Shown piece by piece: positions 32,412-40,311 of a DNA stretch of 64,000 nucleotides. How positions within the stretch are numbered: the stretch's first letter is position 1; every line of letters starts with the position of its first letter. A program made the translations under genes and the position numbers. The DNA comes from Streptosporangium sp. NBC_01495 (GTDB lineage: Bacteria > Actinomycetota > Actinomycetes > Streptosporangiales > Streptosporangiaceae). Location of the stretch: contig NZ_CP109430.1 in assembly GCF_036250735.1 (NCBI RefSeq), positions 2,356,001-2,420,000 on the forward strand, read 5' to 3'. The notes below the pieces were generated by a model. The model was not told the origin of the DNA. It saw only the letters and a program-made list of their open reading frames with translations, and searched no databases.

Positions 32412-32609
32412 CCGTCGCCGCCGTACGCCGTCGCCGCCCGCGGTGCTCGTCCCCCGGCGGGGCGTTCAGACGAGGGCGCTCGTGCCGCCCGTCGTGCTCG
32501 CCTCCCTGATGTGGGAATCACCCGTCGTCATCGGCGCGGTTTCCCTCCGGTCGTCGCACCCCTTCGCTGCCCGAAAGCCGGGGGATCAAGCGGGGCACGC
32601 CGGAAACGA

Positions 32610-32637
32610 CGGAGGCCCGGGTCACCCCGGGCCTCCG
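32610..32637. terminator. 12-bp stem terminator
   Basis: CGGAGGCCCGGG (32610-32621) pairs with CCCGGGCCTCCG (32626-32637), loop TCAC. It separates the convergent polyprenyl synthase (+) and secreted protein (-) genes. Confidence 0.8.
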
Positions 32638-32687
32638 CGTCGGTTGCCGTCCGGCACCGTCCGGCCGCGCTGCGGCCTCAGGCGGGA

Positions 32688-33419
32688 CTACCGGCGGGTG
32701 TACACGCGCACCCCGTCGGACCGGCTGCGGCTCTCGGCGAGCTCGTCGGTGCCGTCGAAGACCGCACGGTACTCACCGCTGCTGTACGCGCGGGCCTTGG
32801 CGCGGAAGGTGCCGTTCCAGCCGGTGTCGGGGGAGGTCACGAACTTCCAGGTGTTGGAGCCGCGCTTGCGGAAGTAGATCTCCACTTCCTCGCCCCGCAC
32901 GCCCTTCCAGCGGTCGTCGTCGACCTGGAGACGACCGGTGAAGTAGACCCAGCGCCCCTTGCGGACCCTCTCGGGGCTCGCGGAGAACCGGTAGACGCGG
33001 GTCTCGGCCTTCTCGGCCTTCTCGTGAGCGACGGAGAAGTTGACCTCGTCGGTCACCTTCTTGCCGTCCTTGTCGTACGCGTCGGCGATCGCGACCCAGC
33101 GACCCTCGAAGTCGTTCTCGTCGAAGCTGGTCGTGAAGCGCCACAGGTCACCCTGGTGCAGGAGCCTGGGCTCCTGGGCGGCCTGGGTGCGGGCCTGGTC
33201 GGAGACCGGCCTGAGGCGAAGTTCGACGCGGGTGGCCTCGGTGGTGCGGACCTCGATGGTGACCCTCGTGTCGTCGTCTCCCTGCACGACGACCGGGTTC
33301 GGGCTGACGTTGTCGATGCGCACACTGAGAGCGACTCGCTCCGCGGAGGCCGTTCCCGCGGACAGGAGCAGCGAGCTGCTCACCGCCGCTGACAGCAGAC
33401 CGATGGCGATTCGTTTCAT
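32688..33419 (-). CDS. Secreted protein of unknown function, beta-rich
   Basis: 243 residues, ATG 33419 with GAGGAAAG upstream. Signal peptide MKRIAIGLLSAAVSSSLLLS ending near GTASAE. Two Ig-like halves are suggested: one with VSPNPVVVQGDDDTRVTIEV, the other with RKGRWVYFTGRLQVDDDRWK, GVRGEEVEIYFRKRGSNTWK and VTSPDTGWNGTFRAKA. The second half resembles Ig-like modules in actinobacterial secreted proteins. No enzyme motif. Confidence 0.75.
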   Translation of the reverse strand: MKRIAIGLLSAAVSSSLLLSAGTASAERVALSVRIDNVSPNPVVVQGDDDTRVTIEVRTTEATRVELRLRPVSDQARTQAAQEPRLLHQGDLWRFTTSFDENDFEGRWVAIADAYDKDGKKVTDEVNFSVAHEKAEKAETRVYRFSASPERVRKGRWVYFTGRLQVDDDRWKGVRGEEVEIYFRKRGSNTWKFVTSPDTGWNGTFRAKARAYSSGEYRAVFDGTDELAESRSRSDGVRVYTRR

Positions 33420-33769
33420 CAAGACGCTTTCCTCTTCTCCCCGTTCTCGGAGACGGCCAGGGTTGACCGTTCCCACTCCATAAGACGACACAGAAGCGAC
33501 TGATGTTGCCTGAAGTCCCCAAAAAAGCGGGTTTAAGTTTCCGTAAGGTAACGTTTTCCAGCGGGAACGGCCAGGTCAGCCGCCAATCATCGAGTCCTGG
33601 AAATTTTTCTCCGATAAATACGATATGTCTGATTTGTCGGGAATAGAGATTTGGGGGTGGGGGGTGTGTGGCGGCGTCCCCGGTTCGCGGCGGGCTGGAG
33701 TCGTTAATCGGACCTAACGGACATGTGGCACGTGACGCCGTGGTGTCCGCGGGCGGATAGCGTTCGTGT
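33420..33769. other. Divergent intergenic region
   Basis: 350 bases between the secreted protein (-) and ABC-F (+) genes, without a gene. The part at 33500-33640 is A/T-rich for this genome and presumably holds both promoters. No attenuator peptide of the type found before antibiotic-resistance ABC-F genes was evident. Confidence 0.4.
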
Positions 33770-35407
33770 ATGAGTGCCACCATCGTCGTCAAGGATCTGG
33801 CCGCCGGACACGGCGACCGAGCGCTTTTCACCGGGCTCGACCTGGTGGTCGCCCCCGGCGACGTCGTCGGCCTGGTCGGGGTGAACGGCGCGGGCAAGTC
33901 CACCCTGATGCGGATCCTCGCGGGGCTGCTCCCTCCCGAGCACGGCTCCGTGCGGCTCAGCCCGCCCTCGGCGTCGGTCGGCCACCTTCCTCAGGAGCGC
34001 GAGCGCCGCGCGGGGGAGACGATCGCGGACTTCCTGGCCCGCCGTACCGGGGTGGCCGCCGCGCAGCGCGCGCTGGACGCCGCGACCCAGGGGCTGGTGG
34101 AGGGCACCCCGGGTGCCGACGACGACTACGCCGTCGGCCTGGAGCGCTGGCTCGCCCTGGGCGGTGCCGACCTGGAGGACCGGGCCGGGGAGGTCGTCGC
34201 CGAGCTCGGCCTCGCGGTGGAGCTCGACCGGCCGATGACGGCGCTCTCCGGAGGCCAGGCCGCGCGGGCGGGCATGGCCTCCCTGCTGCTCAGCCGCTAC
34301 GACGTCTTCCTGCTGGACGAGCCCACCAACGACCTCGACCTGGAGGGGCTGGAGCGGCTCGAACGCTTCGTCACCGGTCTGCGCGCCGGGACCGTCCTGG
34401 TCAGCCACGACCGCGAGTTCCTGGCCAGGACCGTGAACCGGGTCGTCGAGCTCGACCTCGCCCAGCAGCTGGTCAGGGTGCACGGCGGCGGCTACGAGGC
34501 CTACCTCGCCGAGCGCGAGGTCGCCCGCAGGCACGCCCGCGACGAGTACGAGGAGTACGCCGGCACCGTCGCCTCCCTCAAGCAGCGCGCGGGGATGCAG
34601 CGCGCCTGGATGGAGAAGGGCGTCAAGAACGCGCGGCGCAAGGCGTCCGACAACGACAAGATCGGCCGTAACTTCCGTACCGAGGCGACCGAGAAGCAGG
34701 CCGCCAAGGCCCGTCAGACCGAGCGGCTGATCGAGCGGCTGGACGAGGTCGAGGAGCCCCGCAAGGAGTGGGAGCTCCGCTTGGAGATCGCGGTGGCCCC
34801 GAGGTCGGGAGCCGTCGTCGCGACGCTGCGCGACGCCGTGGTCCAGCGCGGCGCGTTCACCCTCGGCCCGGTGAACCTGCAGGTCGGCTGGGCCGAGCGG
34901 GTGGCGGTCACCGGTGCCAACGGCTCCGGGAAGTCCACCCTGCTGGCCGCGCTCCTGGGCCGGCTCCCGCTGCGGGAGGGCAACGCCTCGCTCGGTCCCG
35001 GCGTGGTCGTCGGCGAGGTGGACCAGGCGCGCGAGCTGTTCCTCGGCGACGAGCCCCTGGTGGACGCCTTCGCCGCCGCCGTGCCCGACATGGTTCCCGG
35101 CGACGTCCGCACGCTGCTCGCCAAGTTCGGGCTGCGTGCCGCGCACGTGCCGCGCCCGGCCGCCACCCTGTCGCCGGGGGAGCGGACCCGGGCCGCGCTG
35201 GCACTGCTCCAGGCGCGCGGGGTGAACCTGCTTGTGCTCGACGAGCCGACCAACCACCTGGACCTGGCCGCGATCGAGCAGCTGGAGTCCGCGCTCGACT
35301 CCTACCCCGGTACGCTGCTGCTGGTCACCCACGATCGCCGGATGCTGGACGCGGTGCACACCACCCGGCGGGTCCATGTCGACGGCGGCCGGATCACCGA
35401 AAGTTGA
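33770..35407 (+). CDS. ABC-F family ATPase (ribosome-associated)
   Basis: 545 residues, two ABC domains and no membrane segments. First domain: Walker A GVNGAGKST (about 39), signature LSGGQAARAG, Walker B VFLLDEPTNDLDLEGLERLE. A charged helical linker follows (EKGVKNARRKASDNDKIGRN). Second domain: Walker A GANGSGKST (about 383), signature LSPGERTRAAL, Walker B LLVLDEPTNHLDLAAIEQLE. ABC-F proteins bind the ribosomal E site to rescue stalled translation or confer antibiotic resistance; this linker length does not decide which. Confidence 0.92.
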   Translation: MSATIVVKDLAAGHGDRALFTGLDLVVAPGDVVGLVGVNGAGKSTLMRILAGLLPPEHGSVRLSPPSASVGHLPQERERRAGETIADFLARRTGVAAAQRALDAATQGLVEGTPGADDDYAVGLERWLALGGADLEDRAGEVVAELGLAVELDRPMTALSGGQAARAGMASLLLSRYDVFLLDEPTNDLDLEGLERLERFVTGLRAGTVLVSHDREFLARTVNRVVELDLAQQLVRVHGGGYEAYLAEREVARRHARDEYEEYAGTVASLKQRAGMQRAWMEKGVKNARRKASDNDKIGRNFRTEATEKQAAKARQTERLIERLDEVEEPRKEWELRLEIAVAPRSGAVVATLRDAVVQRGAFTLGPVNLQVGWAERVAVTGANGSGKSTLLAALLGRLPLREGNASLGPGVVVGEVDQARELFLGDEPLVDAFAAAVPDMVPGDVRTLLAKFGLRAAHVPRPAATLSPGERTRAALALLQARGVNLLVLDEPTNHLDLAAIEQLESALDSYPGTLLLVTHDRRMLDAVHTTRRVHVDGGRITES

Positions 35408-35440
35408 ACGGGACGGCCACCCGGATCTGACTGTTGACGT

Positions 35441-35487
35441 AACTTTCGCAAGTCGCTGCAAGTAATTACTTCTCTTGCCTTATAGTT
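35441..35487 (+). promoter_or_regulatory. Leaderless promoter with palindromic operators
   Basis: TATAGT (35482-35487) ends five bases before the ATG of the LacI gene, so transcription should begin at or next to the start codon. Just upstream lies the perfect palindrome AAGTAATTACTT (35461-35472), and before that the imperfect repeat ACTTTCGCAAGT (35443-35454). Both are candidate autoregulatory sites. Confidence 0.6.
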
Positions 35488-35492
35488 TCATC

Positions 35493-36473
35493 ATGACACG
35501 ACGGCTTGCAGAAGTGGCCAAGAAGGTCGGGATGAGCGAGGCGACGGTCAGTCGTGTGCTCAACGGGAAGCCCGGAGTGTCCGAGGCGACCCGTGAGGCC
35601 GTCCTCACGGCGCTCGACGTGCTCGGCTACGAGCGGCCGACCCAGCTGCGGGGTGACAGGGCGCGGCTGGTCGGGCTCGTCCTCCCCGAGCTGCAGAATC
35701 CCATCTTTCCCGCTTTCGCCGAGGTGGTCGGGGGTGCGCTGGCCCAGCAGGGGTTCACCTCCGTGCTGTGCACCCGGACCCTGGGCGGCGTCTCCGAGGC
35801 GGAGTACGTCGACCTGTTGCTCCAGCAGCAGGTGTCCGGCGTCGTCTTCGCCGGAGGCCTGTTCGCCCAGGCCGACGCCTCCCACGAGCACTACGAGCTG
35901 CTGCGGGAGCGGCGCCTGCCGACCGTGCTGGTGAACGCCGCGGTCGCGCACCTCGCCTTCCCGCAGGTCTCGTGTGACGACGTGGCCGCCGCCGAGATGG
36001 CGCTCGGCCACCTGCGGTCGCTGGGCCACGAGCGGATCGGCATGGTGCTCGGCCCCCCCGACCACGTGCCCTCGCGGCGCAAACTGGACGCGGCGGATCT
36101 CGACCCCGAGTTCGTGGAGCACACCATGTTCTCCCTGGAAGGGGGGCACGCGGCGGCCGCGCGGCTGATACGCAGGGGCGTGACCGGCGTCATCTGCGCC
36201 AGCGACGTGATGGCCCTGGGCGCGATCAGGGCGGCCCGCAGGGCGGGGCTCTCGGTGCCCGACGACGTCTCGGTGATCGGTTACGACGACTCCGCGCTGA
36301 TGAACTGCACCGACCCGCCGCTGACGACGCTGCGCCAGCCGATCGACGCGATGGGCCGTGCGGTCGTCGACCTCCTCGCGGCCCAGATAGACAAGGCACT
36401 GGTCCCGGCCGACGAGCTGCTCTTCGAACCCGAGCTGGTGGTCAGGGCCTCGACGGGCCCGGTCAAGCGCTGA
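35493..36473 (+). CDS. LacI family transcriptional regulator
   Basis: 326 residues. HTH plus hinge at 1-55: RRLAEVAKKVGMSEATVSRV, LNGKPGVSEATREAVLTALD, VLGY. The periplasmic-binding-like domain follows, with RLVGLVLPELQNPIFPAFAE, GVTGVICASDVMALGAIRAA and VPDDVSVIGYDDSALMNCTD. It binds a sugar effector. No sugar transport or catabolism gene lies beside it; its targets may be distant, or may include the glycosidase genes of this window. ATG 35493 appears leaderless. Confidence 0.92.
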   Translation: MTRRLAEVAKKVGMSEATVSRVLNGKPGVSEATREAVLTALDVLGYERPTQLRGDRARLVGLVLPELQNPIFPAFAEVVGGALAQQGFTSVLCTRTLGGVSEAEYVDLLLQQQVSGVVFAGGLFAQADASHEHYELLRERRLPTVLVNAAVAHLAFPQVSCDDVAAAEMALGHLRSLGHERIGMVLGPPDHVPSRRKLDAADLDPEFVEHTMFSLEGGHAAAARLIRRGVTGVICASDVMALGAIRAARRAGLSVPDDVSVIGYDDSALMNCTDPPLTTLRQPIDAMGRAVVDLLAAQIDKALVPADELLFEPELVVRASTGPVKR

Positions 36474-36983
36474 GGAGCCCTGCCGGGAGGCGGGAGGCGT
36501 GTCCTTCGCCGGTGTGGCGTGGCCGGTGTCGCCCTGCCCCCCTCGCCGGTCGTCCCGGCGCTCCGGGCGCGCGGGACCCGAGGCGACGGCCGCCACGCCG
36601 CCGGTCGCGTTCACGGATGATCTGACATCGCGACGTCTTTATCTTCCGGCTTTGCATTCGACTGTTGCCAATATATGTCGTAAATAAGAAGCCAGTGTGT
36701 CCTTGGCTTCCTGAGGGGACGCCCCCAGGGAGGCTTCGCGACGGCCTCGAACCGGTTTCCGTGACGGGCCCGAGTCTTCCGGGAACTCGCCGGAATCGCG
36801 CCACATGCCGCCTCCGCCCCTTTCCAGGGCTTTGGTCGTCACCGGAACATCTCAGGGTCTCCCGTTTGCCGTTTTCGTCACTCTGGGTAGTTGTGGATCT
36901 CTTAGAGTTATCGCGACAAGTGTGGAAGATCAATCACTTGCCGCCCCCCGAAGACATGTCTCGTCATTCGGAAGGAAGAGATC
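36474..36983. other. Intergenic region, A/T-rich pocket
   Basis: 510 bases without a recognised gene. Positions 36630-36690 are unusually A/T-rich, with TTGCCAATATATG. TTCCGTGACGGGC/GACGGCC-like motifs follow. GTTATCGCGACAAG near 36910-36923 may belong to the promoter of the next gene. Confidence 0.35.
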
Positions 36984-37535
36984 TTGCGTAAGAGATTCGT
37001 CGTGCTCACCTCGGCGGGCGTAGGCGCTTTGATGTTCATCCTGGCGGCACCCGCGGTCGCCGCCCCCACCGCCGACACCGTCGTCACGTTCTCCGTGGAA
37101 GCGGGAAGCCTGGACATCGTCGCGCCGGCCGGCCCGATCGATCTCGGCTCGGCTCCCCCCGGTGGCACGCTCACCGGGCAGATCGGCCCCGTGTCGGTCT
37201 CCGACACCCGCGGTGGGGCCGACTCGGCCTGGACCGCGACGGTGTTCGCGACGGACTTCACCGCCGCCGCGCTGACGATCCCCTTCGCCTCCGTGGAATA
37301 TTGGTCGGGGCCGACGACCGCCACCAGCGGCGGTCCCGTCTTCATCCCCGGCCAGCTCACGGCGGGCGACGCCGTCCCCCTGACCGGTACGACGCTGACC
37401 GCCATCCCGGCCATGGCCCACACGGGAGGCACGGGAGGCAGCACGGCGACGTGGAACCCCACGCTGATCGTCAACATCCCCATCACGGCTCAGGTCGGCG
37501 ACTACACCGGGACGGTGACACATCAGGTGGCGTAG
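36984..37535 (+). CDS. Exported WxL-like surface protein
   Basis: 183 residues from TTG 36984, which has AAGGAAGAG close upstream. Signal peptide RFVVLTSAGVGALMFILAAP ending at AVAAP. The mature beta-rich part (DTVVTFSVEAGSLDIVAPAG, then SAWTATVFATDFTA and the end YTGTVTHQVA) matches WxL-type proteins, which bind peptidoglycan non-covalently in Gram-positives. The neighbour resembles a WxL-interacting protein. Confidence 0.65.
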   Translation: MRKRFVVLTSAGVGALMFILAAPAVAAPTADTVVTFSVEAGSLDIVAPAGPIDLGSAPPGGTLTGQIGPVSVSDTRGGADSAWTATVFATDFTAAALTIPFASVEYWSGPTTATSGGPVFIPGQLTAGDAVPLTGTTLTAIPAMAHTGGTGGSTATWNPTLIVNIPITAQVGDYTGTVTHQVA

Positions 37536-37581
37536 CCGGATCGCCGGACCGCTGACGCTGCTGGCCGCGCTGTGTTCAGGC

Positions 37582-38529
37582 GTGGCCGGCGCGTCGGCCG
37601 GCGCGAGTCCGGTCGCCGACGATCGTCGGGGCATGATCGGCGTTCGCCTTCTCGAAGCACCGGTCAGTCACCGCGGCGATCCCCGCGCGCTCTCCTACAT
37701 CGTCGACCATCTCAATCCCGGCACCACCATCCATCGAAAGATGGAGATCTCCAACACATCCAGGAAACCCCAGCACGTCAGCCTGTATCCGGCCGCCGCC
37801 GACGTCGTCCGGAACAGGTTCAACGCGCCGGAGGGTCGCCCTCGGAACGAACTGGTGAGCTGGATGTCGCTCGACCGCGACTCGATCGAGGTGCCGCCCG
37901 GCGGCACGTCGACCGCCCAGGTGACGATCAAGGTGCCGCCCGTCGCCTCGCGCGGCGAGCGGTTCGGCGTCGTCTGGGCGGAGGTCGCCGCCGAACCCGA
38001 CGACTTCCACCCCGTGCGTGTCGTCAACCGGGTCGGGATCCGCGTCTACCTCGATGTCGGGCCGGGCGGGGAGCCGCCGTCGGACTTCCGCATCGAGAAC
38101 CTGACACCCGTGCGCATCCCGGACGGCAGCCTGCAACTGCGGGCACTGATCCGTAACACCGGCGGGCGGACCCTGGACATGAACGGGGCGTTGTCGCTGA
38201 CGGACGGCCCCGGCGGTCTGCAGGCCGGGCCTTTCCCCGCCGACCTGGGGGTCACACTGCTTCCGGGTGCCGTCGCCCCGGTGACCGTGACCATGGACCG
38301 GCGGATGCCCGACGGCCCGTGGAAGGGCAGGCTGGCCCTGATGAGCGGCATGGTGAAACGGGCGGTCACCGCCACCCTCACCTTCCCGGCCAAGGGCGAG
38401 GGCCCTTCCGTCGAGCCCGACGAGGACTACCTGCCCCTGGTGGGGCTGGTGGCCGGGCTGGTCGTGCCCGCCACCGCCCTCGGCATCGTGGTGCGCCGCA
38501 GGCACCGGGCCGCCACCCCGACGAGCTGA
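37582..38529 (+). CDS. DUF916-like/WxL-interacting exported protein with C-terminal membrane anchor
   Basis: 315 residues from the first standard start (GTG 37582). Beta domains include HLNPGTTIHRKMEISNTSRK, DSIEVPPGGTSTAQVTIKVP and RIENLTPVRIPDGSLQLRAL. The C-terminus has one membrane helix, LVGLVAGLVVPATALGIVVR, and a basic tail (RRRHRA). This is the layout of DUF916/DUF3324 proteins that partner WxL proteins. The frame extends upstream through RSRIAGPLTLLAALCSGVAG, ASAGASP, a clear signal peptide, but no ATG, GTG or TTG precedes it after the in-frame stop at 37516. The true start may be ATC at 37522 or CTG at 37552, coupled to the upstream gene. Confidence 0.7.
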   Translation: MAGASAGASPVADDRRGMIGVRLLEAPVSHRGDPRALSYIVDHLNPGTTIHRKMEISNTSRKPQHVSLYPAAADVVRNRFNAPEGRPRNELVSWMSLDRDSIEVPPGGTSTAQVTIKVPPVASRGERFGVVWAEVAAEPDDFHPVRVVNRVGIRVYLDVGPGGEPPSDFRIENLTPVRIPDGSLQLRALIRNTGGRTLDMNGALSLTDGPGGLQAGPFPADLGVTLLPGAVAPVTVTMDRRMPDGPWKGRLALMSGMVKRAVTATLTFPAKGEGPSVEPDEDYLPLVGLVAGLVVPATALGIVVRRRHRAATPTS

Positions 38530-38588
38530 CGCTCCCGTCGAGGCGGCGTCCCGGTGGCCGTGCCGGGCGGGCAGACCCCGTCCGCCGC

Positions 38589-39089
38589 TCACTTCGAGAC
38601 GTAGAGGACCTTCCAGCTGCCCGCGTACAGGCAGTTCAGGGAGGGCTTGGAAGCCTTGGCCTCGGAGCAGACCTTGAGCTCGACCTGGTACAGATCGTGC
38701 TGGGTGAACGTGAACGGCTTCGGGGTGCCGTACGAGCAGTCGACGATGCTGCGGTGCCTGAACGGCAGGTTCTTGCCGTCGGGGGTCCGGTAGGTGAGGC
38801 GGAAGACCGCCCAGCCACAGGAGGGGCCCCTGGTCAGGTCGTAGACCCTGCCGGAGATCCTGCCCGTCTCGGCGGCGGGGATGACCGCGTGGTCCTCACC
38901 GGAGACGGTGAGCGAACCGTTCGTCTTGGCCTTCCTGCCCGGGGCGTAGTAGGTGCCCCACGGGCCGGTGCCCTGCGCCGCCGTCGTGCCGGCGGTCACC
39001 GGGCCAGTCGCCGCCTGGGCGGTCGCCGGGGCGATGGAGACGAGGGCGGCGGTGATGGCGAATCCTGTGAGGAGGCGGCTGATCGTCAT
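38589..39089 (-). CDS. Secreted protein of unknown function
   Basis: 166 residues. Signal peptide LLTGFAITAALVSIAPATAQ ending AATG. The mature part has four cysteines (GPSCGWAV, IVDCSYG, LKVCSEA, SLNCLYA) likely in two disulfides and beta-rich segments (GWAVFRLTYRTPDGKNLPFR). A secreted, stably folded protein; family not recognised. ATG 39089 follows GGAAAGGAACC. Confidence 0.7.
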   Translation of the reverse strand: MTISRLLTGFAITAALVSIAPATAQAATGPVTAGTTAAQGTGPWGTYYAPGRKAKTNGSLTVSGEDHAVIPAAETGRISGRVYDLTRGPSCGWAVFRLTYRTPDGKNLPFRHRSIVDCSYGTPKPFTFTQHDLYQVELKVCSEAKASKPSLNCLYAGSWKVLYVSK

Positions 39090-39219
39090 GGGAGGGGTTC
39101 CTTTCCGGCTGCGTTGACCACAGTGTGTGATGAGCCGCTTTCAACCGGGTTGACCGCTCACTGCAAACGAGTATCAGCCGCCTATCAGGGGGAAAGGGGA
39201 GTCAACAGGAGGTAAGCAC

Positions 39220-39951
39220 ATGGAAGCGCTGGGAATCGACATCGGTGGGTCGGGGATCAAGGGTGCGCCGGTGGACGTCGCGAGGGGGCGGCTGACGAGG
39301 GAACGGCTGCGCATCCCCACGCCGGATCCCGCCAAGCCCGAGGCGGTGGCCGAGGTGGTGGCGGAGATCGTCAAGCACTTCGCCTGGGACGGGCCGGTGG
39401 GGGTGACCTTTCCCGGGATCGTGGTCGACGGGGTCGCCAGGTCGGCCGCGAACGTGGACAAGGACTGGATCGGCACGGACGCGCGGAAGCTGTTCTCCAG
39501 GGCGACGGGGCTGCCGACGACCGTGCTCAACGACGCCGACGCGGCCGGCCTGGCCGAGGTGGCGGCGGGCGCCGCCAAAGGCAGGACGGGTGTGGTGATG
39601 CTGCTGACCTTCGGCACCGGAATCGGCAGTGCCCTGCTTGTCGACGGCCGCCTGGTGCCCAACACCGAGCTCGGCCACCTGGAGATCAGGGGCAAGGAGG
39701 CCGAGAAGCGCGCCTCCGACCACGCGCGCGAGGCGCACAACCTTGACTGGGACGAGTGGGCGGAGAAGGTGCAGGAGTATCTGGAACACGTCGAGGCGCT
39801 CTTCTCCCCGTCGCTGTTCATCATCGGCGGAGGGGTGAGCAAGAAGGCCGACAGGTTTCTGCCCCTGATCAAGCTACGCACCCCGATCGTCCCCGCCGGT
39901 CTCCAGAACGAGGCGGGCATCGTGGGCGCCGCCATGGCGGTCATGAAGTAG
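39220..39951 (+). CDS. ppgK: Polyphosphate glucokinase (ROK family)
   Basis: 243 residues. Phosphorylates glucose using polyphosphate or ATP. Motifs: [20 protein letters not shown] (phosphate loop), [20 protein letters not shown] (catalytic Asp), [40 protein letters not shown], and [19 protein letters not shown]. The GKEAEKRAS segment and small size separate PPGK from ATP glucokinases. GGAGG lies seven bases before the ATG. Confidence 0.94.
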   Translation: MEALGIDIGGSGIKGAPVDVARGRLTRERLRIPTPDPAKPEAVAEVVAEIVKHFAWDGPVGVTFPGIVVDGVARSAANVDKDWIGTDARKLFSRATGLPTTVLNDADAAGLAEVAAGAAKGRTGVVMLLTFGTGIGSALLVDGRLVPNTELGHLEIRGKEAEKRASDHAREAHNLDWDEWAEKVQEYLEHVEALFSPSLFIIGGGVSKKADRFLPLIKLRTPIVPAGLQNEAGIVGAAMAVMK

Positions 39952-40311
39952 CGGCGGCCCCGCCCGGGTACGCGCTTTCACGCGGGCGGCCCGGGAGGCC
40001 GGCGCGAGCGAGGAGGGGCGCCCCTGCCCGGGGGCGCGCTTTCCACGGGTGGCCCGGAGGCCGGTCCCACGCCCGGCGCGAACGGTGCCGCCGGAAGGCT
40101 CCCGGGGCACTCACCGGCGGCTACCACGCACCGTCCGGGAGTGACTTCGGAGAGGAGTCTGAAACTTTCATTCCGCTGGAAATCTGTTCGGTGAGGTCAG
40201 GGGGCTGGGACGGTCCCATTCGGAGGCCTCCGACGTGCAACAAGCTGTACACATCCGTGAAACATCCGGACTATGGGAGCGCTCCCACCATCGTCCTGGA
40301 GATGATTACGA
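39952..40311. other. Intergenic region with an imperfect duplication and cellulase control region
   Basis: 360 bases without a gene. Positions about 39963-40004 and 40027-40068 are imperfect direct copies (CGCGCTTTCACG..GGCGGCCCGGGAGGCCGG type). The distal part (40180-40311) is the control region of the cellulase gene and contains a CebR box. Confidence 0.5.
40274..40287 (+). promoter_or_regulatory. CebR-type operator
   Basis: TGGGAGCGCTCCCA, a perfect 14-bp palindrome identical to the CebR (cellobiose/cellotriose-responsive LacI repressor) box of streptomycetes. It lies 24 bases before the cellulase ATG, ideal for repression released by cello-oligosaccharides. Confidence 0.85.

Noticed and set aside
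33420..33769. Translation-attenuation leader of an ABC-F resistance gene
   Set aside because: No short leader peptide with a following anti-SD hairpin could be recognised.
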